A DNA stretch of 64,000 bases from Polytrichum commune (taxonomy: Eukaryota; Streptophyta; Polytrichopsida; Polytrichales; Polytrichaceae), in the NCBI GenBank assembly GCA_950295325.1, contig OX485807.1:42252440-42316439 (forward strand). Reading direction: 5' to 3'. The notes below the pieces were generated by a model. That model was given only the letters and a program-made list of their open reading frames with translations. It did not search any database and was not told where the DNA came from. This document shows positions 49,243-59,828 of this stretch, one piece after another; the stretch's first letter is position 1, and the number at the start of each line of letters is the position of its first letter. The translations under genes and the position numbers were made by a program.

Positions 49243-50711
49243 CACCCTAACCTTGATAATGTCACACCCTCCGTTTCACCAAAAAGTGTGATATAAACAA
49301 GGTGTGACATACTTGATAATGTCACATTTTGTGCATAATGTGATATTATCAAAATATATGTAGAAAATCAAAATGTAATTACAATTTTTTTTTAAATAAC
49401 AAATACGAGACTTCAATGTTTTTGAATGTAAAATCTAATACAAAACTGTGAATAACAACAAGAGCACATCATAATGTGTCATTGAGATCAGGTAAAGACC
49501 TCTCACTAGAGACAAAGAAGCTTCTAATGTTACATTGTTTTGTTGATGTTAAATGTGCAACACCAATTCTAATGAGTTTGTCATGGATTTTTTCCATTTC
49601 TAACAACTCGTGAGTGCTGAAAATCTGAGAACCTTGGCTAGCCATAAAATTCAAAACATCTTTAGCATATTTTTGTGCATCGCTTAGCTTCACTACTTTA
49701 GACTCATCATCACTGCTATCAACAATCAATGGGTCCACTTCCATGGAATCAAGATCTTGTTCGCCATCTTGCACTAATTGCACAAGCTCCTCAGTAGAAA
49801 ATTCCACCTCAAAATCATCTTCACCTTCCATGTTTATGTACTCCAAAGGACAAAGCATTTCTACAGGCTTGCCTTCAACATCCAAACCCAAATTTAATGC
49901 GGCGATGAGTCTACCCAATTCCAAAGTTGCTTCCTCCATTTTGGACTTCATACGTTCATCAAGATTGTTTATATCTGCATTCCACTCTGCAAGCAATATG
50001 GCGGACTTTCTCCAACAATTTCTAATGGTTTGATCATATAATTCATGCCATGCCGCCACACACCATAGTATAGCTTGAAATACATCAACATTCAATTTCC
50101 CCAAATCTTCATTTGAGTTGTTATCAATTTGTTGCAAAGTCCAGGCAACAAGCTTGCGCTTATAGCACATTTTGAATGCTGCAATCACTCCTTGATCCAA
50201 AGGCTGAACAACTGAAGTCACATTTGGTGGAAGGAACAAGATAGTGATATGGGAGAGTACAAAAGCATTAAACCCATCTATAACTTTCTTGACCTCACCA
50301 TGAATATCATAGCTTCCTGCATTATCCATAATAATGCAAATCCGCGGTGTGTGGAGCGGCGAGAGGAGAGAGCATACGATGCAGGCGGAGCTGCGAGAAG
50401 TTGATCTGCGAGAGAAACCGTTGCTTCTTCGGCACATGAGATTCAAGATTCAAGAACCCAAGATTCAAGCGGAAGCAGGTGAAGATGCTGATGTCATCCA
50501 TAGAATTTGTTGTCCATCCGGCCTTTTTTCATCCATGTCACTTGTTATTATCACACTTACACTACAAATTTTGAAAAAAAAAATGTGACATTATCAAGGG
50601 TGATAGTGATAATAACGAGGGAGTTTTACACTATGGAAATTGGTTTCAAACTTTTAGGTGACAATATCAAGGTGTTCTATTAACAAGTGTGATATTATCA
50701 AGGTTAGGGTG
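49243..50711 (-). mobile_element. Pogo/Tigger-type Tc1-mariner element with truncated transposase (1469 bp)
   Basis: Terminal inverted repeats of about 26 bp begin CACCCTAACCTTGATAAT at the left and are inverted at the right (24 of 26 positions match). TA dinucleotides flank both ends (49241-49242 and 50712-50713), the Tc1/mariner target duplication. GTGATATTATCAAGG-like motifs recur subterminally near 50580-50690 and 49300-49350. It carries a transposase gene lacking its N-terminal half, so it is probably a deletion derivative that would need a complete transposase in trans. Confidence 0.9.
49469..50446 (-). CDS. Truncated pogo/Tigger-like DDE transposase (C-terminal part)
   Basis: The ORF has 325 codons. 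From about residue 36 it matches the DDE superfamily endonuclease domain of CENP-B/Tigger/pogo-type transposases. ICIIMDNAGSYDIHG carries the second catalytic Asp (D41), and LFLPPNVTSVVQPLDQGVI carries the third (D84). The remaining two thirds is an acidic, helical C-terminal region (EDDFEVEF, DSSDDE) ending NDTL. The first catalytic Asp and the N-terminal CENP-B-type helix-turn-helix DNA-binding domains are absent. The first 35 residues come from a GC-rich, Ser/Arg-rich stretch that looks like a deletion junction. The frame is otherwise intact, suggesting fairly recent deletion or some constraint. The start is uncertain. Confidence 0.8.
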   Translation of the reverse strand: MNLMCRRSNGFSRRSTSRSSACIVCSLLSPLHTPRICIIMDNAGSYDIHGEVKKVIDGFNAFVLSHITILFLPPNVTSVVQPLDQGVIAAFKMCYKRKLVAWTLQQIDNNSNEDLGKLNVDVFQAILWCVAAWHELYDQTIRNCWRKSAILLAEWNADINNLDERMKSKMEEATLELGRLIAALNLGLDVEGKPVEMLCPLEYINMEGEDDFEVEFSTEELVQLVQDGEQDLDSMEVDPLIVDSSDDESKVVKLSDAQKYAKDVLNFMASQGSQIFSTHELLEMEKIHDKLIRIGVAHLTSTKQCNIRSFFVSSERSLPDLNDTL

Positions 50712-51380
50712 TATGTCCTATGGAATGATGGTATGTGTGTCTTGGTCTCGGTCTTTGTGGAAACTCTAAAGCGTTTCAAGTTTCAACTGAGGAATGTATA
50801 TTGCATGGCACCAACAGTCAACCATGCTCTCTCCTATAGCCTCTTTATGATTGGGTTCTAACTGGTTATGAGGGTCATACCTGCCTTCCTACACGTGGGT
50901 ATATATGGGTCACTTTTAATGGTCAAATGAATAGCTCAAGAACACGATGATTAATTAAACTACAAAAATCATAACATATAAACCCATGGATTTTTGTTTT
51001 TGTTTTTTCAAGGTTCCTCATGGGGGCACAATCGATCATCGTCCACTTTACGGTTAGGGAAAGGGCATGACCCGTCATTTGCAAGGTGTTTGAAACAAAA
51101 ATTTGAACCCAAGAGATTTATGTAAGACTTTAGGTTAAGGTATGATAGAAGTCAAGTGACACTAATGTGGCATCATTTTTCCGTTAAATCTCGTTGGGTG
51201 TACACTACCAACTCAAGAAAATGCTTGAGGAACCAATTTTCAAGCTCGAGTCTAATGTCGAATCCAAAAGTAACATCTACCAAGGAGTATTTTGGGTCCC
51301 ATCTTTGTTGGACCCAGTCCCTTAACGTAAACTCACCCTAATTTGGAAGTAGAGGTGAACAAGAATACGTTTTCAACTAA

Positions 51381-51539
51381 TAGCCCACCCACACTTCCCA
51401 GTGCGGGCCACCAGTGAACGGTGAGTACCAACACTAGTTGCATCCAGTGGCTCTCACTGGCTAAACCAACTCTAAAAGTGGCCCCTACTTGCACTCACCG
51501 TTCACTGGTGACCCCGCACCAGTAAGTGTGGGTGGGCTA
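51381..51539. mobile_element. TAGCCCACCCACACTT foldback element, copy 2
   Basis: TAGCCCACCCACACTTCCCA is inverted at AAGTGTGGGTGGGCTA. The ACCAGTGAACGGTGAGTACC block pairs inside. It directly abuts copy 3. Confidence 0.85.
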
Positions 51540-51540
51540 T

Positions 51541-51702
51541 AATAACATGCCCACGCTTACTGGTGTGAGAAACCATCGAACGGCTCCTACCAACATAGAC
51601 CACTTTTAGCTCCATTTTGACCAGTCATGGTCATTAGATATAACCAATGTAATCAATGAACCGTTCGTTCATAACCTGCACCAATTAGTGTGGGTGGGTT
51701 AT
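51541..51702. mobile_element. TAGCCCACCCACACTT foldback element, copy 3
   Basis: A diverged member with GCCCACGCTTACTGGTG at the left and CACCAATTAGTGTGGGTGGG at the right. It lies tail to head with copy 2, separated by about one base. Confidence 0.7.
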
Positions 51703-52500
51703 AAGTTAGTGACCGAATGGCGGGTGCAAACTCATTAGAGAGCTTGGTGGTGCCTCCAAGGATGTGGGACTAAATCCAACTCTAGCATGTAAGTGTTGGG
51801 CCATTGACGGGAAGAGACAAATTCAAAGTAAAGGTCGTGACCGGCTTTTGAAATTCGGCTTCCAGAATCTCCCGGCTAGCTACTCGATTGTGCATGATGA
51901 AACATGTAGAGTAGTTGACAATCGATATGTGTCAGCCTTTACAACAAGTCAAAGATATGACCAGGCCCATGGTGAATGGCCACCAACACTCGTGACAAGG
52001 GAGTGAAGGTCCATGCAGCTTGCTAGCTAGCTTGCTTGCTAGCTACCCGCTTTTTAGGTCAAGATACATACACACAATGTAGACAAGATTAACATGTTTG
52101 GGCCTCATGTGGTCACTCCTCCTCGGGCCACTTGACACAAGAGTCTAGGGCCGTGACCACGTAATTGTGAGGGCTCTTAATTAACTCTCGTCCAAAGGTC
52201 GTACCAGTTCTTTAAGGTCTTTGACTATGGCATGATATGTTAGAATTTGCACTAGGTTTGTTTCTTAGAGGTGGGCATGACACAAATTTCAGCAAACCAT
52301 GAAACATTTGCTTATAGTTTGTCATGTAGGAGTCCATGCGGATTTTTCATCCATGATCATTTTTGGGGGCCCTTAGACCTTCGCTTTCTAGTGTGAAGTG
52401 AAGTTGGACGGTCTTGGTCTTTTCAATCAATGAGAGATCTTAGAATGTGATGGTCATGGCCTTCAATCTCGTGTGTGAAGTGGCCCTTATTTGGACACCT
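51703..52500. other. Intergenic, no gene recognised
   Basis: An 80-codon open frame at 51764-52006 shows no recognisable motif. A GCTAGCTAGCTTGCTTGC stretch occurs near 52022. Confidence 0.35.
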
Positions 52501-52880
52501 ATAAGGTATGCGGGTGTTTTTCTATTGCTTTTCTTAATTGGACATATATATTTGATTGGTGTGTGGTTTGGTGAGGATCATAGAACAAACACCATACAAA
52601 CACGTATTTAGAAGAGATTGGACTACATCTTCAAATTTTATTAACTACTCTGCACACTCAATAGGGAACATAATTGGGAGGAACTATGTATTTGGATGAG
52701 AAATTAACAAACATCCGATTCTGATAACCATAACTAAATCAAGGGAGGTTTGATTTTTTGTACCAAATTTTGTTGTTGCTTCACTACAGGTTAAATGCCA
52801 ATGCAACACAAGTTTCGTTATCTACTTAGTGGAAGTTGGAGGACATGTAAAACGAACCGAATAACACCCACATACCTTAT
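52501..52880. mobile_element. AAGGTATRTGGGTG inverted-repeat element, copy 2
   Basis: ATAAGGTATGCGGGTGTTTT at the left and AATAACACCCACATACCTTAT (21 bases spanning 52860-52880) at the right are inverted. The interior shares words with 42645-43022 on the opposite strand. Confidence 0.65.
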
Positions 52881-53925
52881 TTGGGTGATATATATATATA
52901 TGAATGAAAAGGTTTGGAGTTAAGAGCGGAGTTCAAAAAGCCATGTGTCAAGATTAGATTTGGCTACGTGCTCAAGGTATAGACACCATGTTTCTAGGTC
53001 CAATTCTTAACATGGTTGAGAGGCCATATAGGCTATGTGAATCACTTAAAGAGAAAGAGAATCTTTTGCTTTGATATCTCAGAACTTTTGCATCTCAACT
53101 TTGATCTTGAAGTTGACAAACTTGAAATAATTTTAATGCTTTGCATCATAACTCGTATTTCAGTTGTAATGAAATATACGCCGATTCACATTTGCTACTT
53201 GGATGACACCAATCTTGATCCAATCCAACGGTCAATGTGAAGTTGGAAATGCCCATAATAGGGTTGCATACCTTAAGGTACATGGTGCTAAATCTATCAA
53301 TGCAAGCTACATATGAGTGTATCTACTAGTACTATATTGATAAAGTTTCATATGTTTCTCACTAAATATTGCACGAAGATACCAACACACCAAAGTATGT
53401 CTTATCTTAATTGTATGTGCAAAAGTCATAAAGTCTCAAAGTTTCATTGGTAGATGACCTTTGACCAACACAAGAGCAAGATGTTAAGCTGGCGGAGATT
53501 CTCCAAATCAATATATACTTATTGTGCAAGATTTGAGGGTGTTAGTTTTAGCACCATCTACATTAACTTAAGTTCATGTAAGGTGTGTGGAGATTATGTG
53601 ATCGCTCTTAATTGAACACCTATACTTGAGTGCTATGTGACAAATCTTGTAGTTCAGAACAAACACTAAAAGAACACGTGCTATAATGAGATTGGACTAT
53701 GCTCCAACTGTAGACACCACTCTTTGGTCTAATAGTTAATACTCTTTGGTCCTAATAGGAACTTCACTTTTACCTCTCAACTCCAATCCTAAAGCTTGAA
53801 ATGACGATCTCCATAATACACTATTGCTAAAGTATACACAACAAACATTAGTCTGTGAAGTTGGATGTGCCACCCACACATGTTGCTTAGGATCGTCATG
53901 TTATTTCACTCCTACTAACAAATGA
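52881..53925. other. Intergenic with repeat fragments
   Basis: No gene. A GTTTTAGCACCATCTAC fragment near 53550 looks like an end of the GGTAGAGGGTGCT family. Confidence 0.35.
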
Positions 53926-54432
53926 ACTAAGGGGCGGTTTACACTATGGACCATGAAGTCGTCCCACGTAAGAGGCCTATTTTGCGTGGGACGACTTCAT
54001 GGGACGACTTCCATGGTCCGAGTTACTAAAATATTAGTTTTCATGGTTCGTGGGCCCTTCACTAGGTGTAAACCGAATGTGGACCATGAAGAATGACCAT
54101 GCACCAAAAAGTGGAGTCATTAACTACGTTGGAAAAAAAATCATTAAAAAAATCCAAAAAAAATCCTTAAAACGACATTTTTCTGACATGGGCCCTTGCT
54201 ATTTTTCCTAGACCACCTCTTTTGCTTGTCCCAACGGAAAACCCGTTGGACCATGGCAGTGGATAGAGTAGGCTTAGAAAAACAAATTTGTGGACCTCAA
54301 CCTCCGTGGTCACTCTGCCATTTTTTCCTTGGTGTAAACCCAAGTCGTCCCGGGACGACTTCAACGTCCAATCACATCGCTTAGACGGCCGTGGGACGAC
54401 TTCATGGTCCATAGTGTAAACCGCCCCTAAGT
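53926..54432. mobile_element. GGGGCGGTTTACACTATGG inverted-repeat element (about 507 bp)
   Basis: AAGGGGCGGTTTACACTATG at the left is inverted at the right as CATAGTGTAAACCGCCCCTA, and the symmetry continues through CCATGAAGTCGTCCCACG. The interior repeats GGGACGACTTC several times in both orientations. No clear target duplication was found; ends of this kind occur in hAT-like elements. The 143-codon minus-strand ORF inside it is not recognisable. Confidence 0.8.
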
Positions 54433-54615
54433 TAGGGCAGTAACAATTTGTGTGTGCTTTGAAATTGTGTGAGACTTTAGAGTCGAACCACTTGTTCGGG
54501 GACCCAATCGGGAAAATATAGAGTGCCATAGTTTTGAACAGGTTGGGACTAGTTTCAGAAATTTTTGTTTGTGGACCGTGATTAAAATAAGGTTTCACAC
54601 TTCACGGTTTCTAAA

Positions 54616-54736
54616 GGTTAGTTTTCATGTAGGCTGCTTCACTCACCATATTTTAGTAGAAATGTAGAGTCCACCAGGTGGACTCTACATTTTCACTAGA
54701 ATCTGGTGGGCGAAGTGGCCTATATGGAAACTAACC
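54616..54736. repeat. 121-bp foldback
   Basis: GGTTAGTTTTCATGTAGGC at the left pairs with GCCTATATGGAAACTAACC at the right, and the centre AATGTAGAGTCCACC/GGTGGACTCTACATT pairs perfectly. Probably a small foldback element. Confidence 0.85.
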
Positions 54737-55260
54737 CTACGTCTGCAACTTCGGTTATGATTCCATCATGGAACCCATCATGTCATGACACATGTGCCCA
54801 ATTTTGAGTGCTAAAGTGAGGAGGAATTTGTCTCAAAATGAGTGGCTATGGTAGACTCTAAACATTGATAATGTGGTTGAACCAAAAATTATATTAAAAA
54901 ATCAAATCAATTTAAGGAATAAAATCACCAAAAAAAATTGCAATCCTCCTTATTTCTATCTTCCTACACGGGGGGAAATTGCATTGCCTTATACTTCTCC
55001 AGATTTGGCGCAAAATCTCTTAAGCGATCGGTTATGGGCGCCTCTATTCTATACAACTAGTTTTCAGTTGCATGCATGGCCTGCAAGAATGACCATTGAT
55101 AATGAAGATGCATAACATTATCAAGTAGTGTTCTTTCGTTCATGTGGGCCCTGAGAATAAAACCATGGGATACCCCAACCTAGTGCAAATTCGTACAATT
55201 TCATTTGAGTCTCCATGCACTAGGTTGGGGCATCCCATAGGTATATTGTATTATTTTATT
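54737..55260. other. Intergenic; includes a 23-bp hairpin near 55166-55240
   Basis: GATACCCCAACCTAGTGCA and TGCACTAGGTTGGGGCATC form an inverted repeat separated by about 30 bases. An 80-codon frame from 54873 is unrecognised. Confidence 0.4.
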
Positions 55261-55261
55261 T

Positions 55262-56900
55262 GATGAGACAGAAGGCCAACACATCCAAGGCCAAATGCAT
55301 AAAAACCAAGAAGATGCCCCCACAAAGAGGGGAGGGAGGGCCCCTTAGCCGTGAAACACTGCCACATAAAGCGTAACAATAACCAACCCCACCATGGACA
55401 ACCCACCAAGCCCACTCAACCAAGGACCACCCCCACCCCACCCGCCGAGGACAACCCCCCTAACCACCACGAAGCCCACCACCAATGCCACTCAACCTAC
55501 CTACGTTGTCTCTTCCAATTCCACTCAATATTTAAACTATTCCTCCTACAAAGTACATTCCCAGCTCCCTAGGTTTTGTCAAACCCTTGGAGCATGGCTG
55601 CAGCGGAGAAACTACTAATATTAATTTGTGCGAGCACCCATTCCCAAGCCGCCTTGGCATAGATGATGAGTTCATTCCAAATGCAATGTTTGACCTTCAA
55701 TTCATGCCAATGTTTGTGATTGAGCACTTTGTCATTCCGCTCGATCCAAATGGTCCACAATGTAATGCCCGGAGGTGCCAAATTTTGATCTTTTCCCCGT
55801 ACTTCTTAGGAATTGTTTTCCCAAAAATAGTTTGCGTCTGATTAAAAAAATCATGATTTCCGGATCTAACACCACAAAGTTCATGCATAATACAGGTGGC
55901 CCATCTCCACACCCTCCTAGCTTGAATACAGTACACAAACTTGTGTTTGATAGATTCACTCGTGTTAGGAAGACAAAAAAGGCATTGCTTGGAAATGGAG
56001 GCCGGCGCGATGCAAGCCCTCCATTCATTGACCGCCATTGCCTTGTGCCAAATTGACCATATGAAGGCATCTTCCTTCCTGGACCAAAGTGGGTCCCAAC
56101 CTAGGACCAATAAAACCCATAGTTACCAGGAAGATAACCTTGCCACTTATCTGCCACGCGTGTGGTACCCGGGTTCTTGTTGATAACCCGAGTCCCTCCC
56201 AAGCCTAGTGGTGTAATTAAGGAAGCGAGATCCATGAATCTATTGCCACCAATTTGGATCCCAATTAGGCGTGGCAATTATCCCATTAAAAAAGATGATT
56301 CCTTCCCTTTCTCCTTCCTTTTTTCGGGCCTCTAGTGGTGTGGATGATTTTGACCTCATGGACTAAGCGTACCCAATCTCCAGTTGGGTTTTCTGATTCT
56401 CTAAGAAATCGGGAGTGAGTGCCTACCGTAAAGCATTGCACATGGAGGGGCATATATAGTGAGGTTGTCCAGTTGCACAAACGGCGGTGAAAAGGCTGTG
56501 ACACATTGCATGACAAAAGTAGGATCCTCTTTTTCATTAGCGTAAAACCCAATCCATTGGCCAAGGTGGGTGGTATCTGAGTCGTCTTCTAACTTCTGTC
56601 TCCATTGCTCAACAATTTTACCCGTAAGTTCGGTCCAATGTCCAATCTTTATTGGTGTGAGGTTAAATTTGTCTCTAGCTCTACACCAGGTAAGGAAATC
56701 CCTCTGTTCGTTGTCCTAGATATCGTTCACGCACAAAATCCCCTTGTGGTAAAGAATGCGACCTTTTTCATAGGTAAAACCTTTATTGATAAGTTCCACA
56801 CCATCCGACCACCAAATGTTCGAGTGGAGCAATTCCATTCTCGTGCGAGGGGGAAGTTGATAGGTGCCATAGGTATATTATTCTGAGAGCCCACATGAAT
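55262..56900 (-). mobile_element. 5'-truncated, decayed LINE (non-LTR retrotransposon) remnant
   Basis: The minus strand carries the C-terminal part of a LINE ORF2 (55569-56855, described separately). It is followed by a 3' region whose final block, GTGTTGGCCTTCTGTCTCAT, is repeated with a poly(A) tail at 18889-18985. The reverse transcriptase catalytic core and 5' half are missing, as in typical 5'-truncated insertions. Confidence 0.8.
55569..56855 (-). pseudogene. LINE ORF2 C-terminus with zf-RVT zinc-binding domain, frameshifted
   Basis: Reading on the minus strand, the first frame gives LLHSNIWWSDGVELINKGFT, YEKGRILYHKGILCVNDI, a TAG, then FLTWCRARDKFNLTPIKIGH. A second frame carries CFTVGTHSRFL and HTTRGPKKGRRKG. 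A third carries the reverse-transcriptase zinc-binding domain: AFIWSIWHKAMAVNEW, then QCLFC (CxxC), ESIKHKFVYC (HxxxxC) and RRVWRWA. After one more shift comes GITLWTIWIERNDKVLNHKH, a typical post-zf-RVT block, ending LQGFDKT-stop at 55569. The first premature TAG sits where such proteins usually have a Trp, consistent with TGG to TAG. It is clearly non-functional. Confidence 0.85.
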
Positions 56901-59828
56901 GGAACGCACACTGCTTACTACTAATACTAATGATGTTCGGTGATGAGTCGAAGTTAAAAAGGAAGCTCCCATGTTGAAGTGCCGGGCGCTTCGGTGCAAA
57001 CTAAAAGGCCTTCCAAAATCGGCGCTTCCTCCCTGTCCACCACCACAATGCGCCTGCCGCCCGGCAGGAATCTCGGGGTGCTCGCCGTCCATCAATCCCT
57101 CCGGCCCTCTTGGATCGCCTCCCACTGGCTCATCCCCGTGTCAATGCCACCAATGCAGCGATAATCCCCAATATCCCCTGCTCAGATCACCACACTTGCA
57201 GTATTCTTCACAACCATCTCGACATCAGCAAGCAGCAGCAGCTGTTGCAGGCCGTTGCAGGCCGAGCTACTAGCTAGGTAACTCACTGGGTGCTGTGTAG
57301 AGACTGAAGTGAGTTTCAGGAGTTAAGTTAACTGTTTGTGGCTGCAGATTCGAAGCTTGACCAAGGTTTTTGGTTTCCAAATTCAGTCAGTGGTTGGGCG
57401 TTTCATCATGAGCTCATCGTGTGGAGGTGTCTGTGGGGTGGATATCGGGGAGAATTGGGGAGGATTTGTGGGAGGGTTAGTGTTGTTGGTGTCGGGGATC
57501 ACATGGTCACGATCCCCATCACATAGACCTGAGTTTGGATATGGCTTGCTGAGAATTGGAATGCAGATGAGGGGGAGGTATTGCAGTGTTCGGGTAACAA
57601 AGTTCGCATTTTGGGGATGTTCCTGTCGTGTGAGAAGCTACCGAAGGTCATGTCAAGTGCGTGTGATGAGTTGTTAGTGCACGTGTACACAAGGTCAAAG
57701 ATTTTTGGCTCTTCATTGTGTTCGGTGTCGGATGCTGGGATTGCATGAATGGTCATGTTTCTCTGTACCGGTGAAGAGTTCGATGGCTTGCTGGGTTCTA
57801 CAATGCAGATGAGGAGAGGTGTTGCTCATCATTGGGTTAACAGGCTATTGGGTATGATTAGGTCTGTGAGAAGCTACCGAAGGTGATGAGTGCGTGTGAT
57901 GGATTATTTGTGCACGTGTGTAACACAAGGTCAAAGATTATTTTTGTTCTTTATTGTGTTCAGTGACGGATGCTGCTGGGTTTGCATGCATGAGTGGTGA
58001 TGTTTCACTACCAGTGATTCTCTGTGTTTGCATGTGGCTGGATTAGTGCTAACTTAACCCGTATTAACCAATGTCTTAACGCTTATATGACACATTTCTG
58101 CCAAAGTTCAGTGTGTTGTGTAGGTATTCTTCTGGTTCTGACTCCTGCGTGGTCTACCAATTTGAAACCGTAGGTCACACAGTGTGTCATATCCTCGCAT
58201 TCATGACGCTGTAGGTTTGTACATGTACAGCAACTGCGGACAATCTTGTCTTGGACCTTGGGCCAGTGCGTGGGGTAGTGGCCACATTATGAGAAATTTG
58301 TTGGGTTTTGGGTAGAGTCTCGACTTTTGAAAGGTTTGAGTCTGTTCATTTATCATCCCTGGTAAGTAAGGGTACGCAGGCACTGTTGTTTTTCAGAGAC
58401 CTGCAATGCCTTGTGTAAGTTTTATAGATGCCAGGTGCATCCCCAAAATCCTTTTGGTGCACTCCCGTCTTGTTTCCGTTGAATCTTTCTTTGTAATATA
58501 TACACCGCGTTGGTAATTGATTGGCAAGTAAGTGCGTGGTGTCGACAACAGCATCAACATCTCACCTTCTACTTACATCTTTTGATAGCTTGATATCACG
58601 AAAGAGACTTCCTCTTGTAGGGTCTAACTTCTGAGGTAGGAAAAACATTCTGGATATGCAGCTTGCTTCTACCACCTGCATCTTTGACTACAGGAATCCA
58701 CCGATTTTGAACGTCCCATGTGTACAGTTTCCCTCCCCTAGATAGTAGTAGCCTCCAGCAATTCGGGATATGATTCCTTGGCAGTAATCGCCTACCCTGG
58801 ATAGGGCCTGGACAAAATAGGTAAGCATACTTTTGCAACGACAGGAGAAAGAGTAGCGAGTCGTGTCCTCGGTGAGAATCATCAGCACTCATGTCGTGCA
58901 GACACAAATTTTGGCTCCAACGTGGTCAGATACTTTACCTCCAATTTGTTAGAGGTAGCTGTTCTGCTGATGAATATCTACAGGAGGTCCACCTCACAGG
59001 CGTAAATCATCACTCTGTCTATTTACCTCTGCTCGCGTGTGCTAACTGACTGCACGAAAGAAAACGAGAAACTGTTGTGTACGACCGTGGATTCCATGCG
59101 AATGTTACATTTTGTTGAACACGAGGTCTGGATTGCTTCTTGGAATGATTAATGGACGTTGTCGGTATGGAGTTGCATGTTTTTTCGAATGACTAGTACC
59201 TAGTATGGAAAACCTGTTCTGGGACTACTTATTACCCATGTGCTGCTTTTCGCATGTGTACATCTTTATGAATTCCGAAATCATCAAGAGCGCAATACAC
59301 TCCACCAGAGAGGGTTTGAGGAGGAGTTACTGTAATTTTATATCTAACTTAGAGCATTGCAAGAGCCTGGAATCTCACAATGAAGCATCTTGTTGTTTGC
59401 AGGAATCCAGACCAACCTTACTCATTGGAGAGCTGTGACTGGCCTCACCAATAAGGTAATGCACAACTTTTGGTTTGTGACAACAACCTTTGAAACGGAT
59501 ACCGAACATGCTAAATTATTTTCCTTGATGAATATAGGTGATGTTGTTTCTAATCCGTCCCTACGAACGAGGAGGCTTTTTGAGGTTTCTTCCAGGACAC
59601 TTGGATTGTGCATAGCACCCACCATTTTGAGTATTCTGGAAGAATACTGTTCAAATGCTTTCGCTCAAGTCTGTAACAAATTACAGACGAGTACTCTCAG
59701 GGGTCTGACAGTGACCATGAGAACATTAGAGTCAGGATTAGATCCAGTTTTGTAGACAAGAAAAAAACTGAGAGTTCAGGTAGATGTTTTCGTCATATTG
59801 CTAAACCCAGTTTCCGGATGCAGAAATC
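56901..59828. other. Upstream region of the ammonium transporter gene
   Basis: No gene is supported. A GC-rich patch lies at 57.0-57.26 kb, and a diverged tandem duplication at 57.53-58.01 kb. TTTCCGGATGCAG just before the AUG of the transporter gene (AG at about 59821-59822) looks like a splice acceptor, so a 5' UTR intron is possible, with the promoter further upstream. Confidence 0.45.
57530..58010 (+). repeat. Diverged tandem duplication, about 240 bp per unit
   Basis: Paired phrases are offset by 236-242 bp: ATGGCTTGCTG (57541 and 57783), AATGCAGATGAGG, GAGAAGCTACCGAAGGT (57632 and 57868) and ACACAAGGTCAAAGATT. It lies upstream of the ammonium transporter gene. Confidence 0.75.

Noticed and set aside
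54167-54598. 143-codon minus-strand ORF
   Set aside because: It overlaps an inverted-repeat element, includes its repeated motif and shows no domain.
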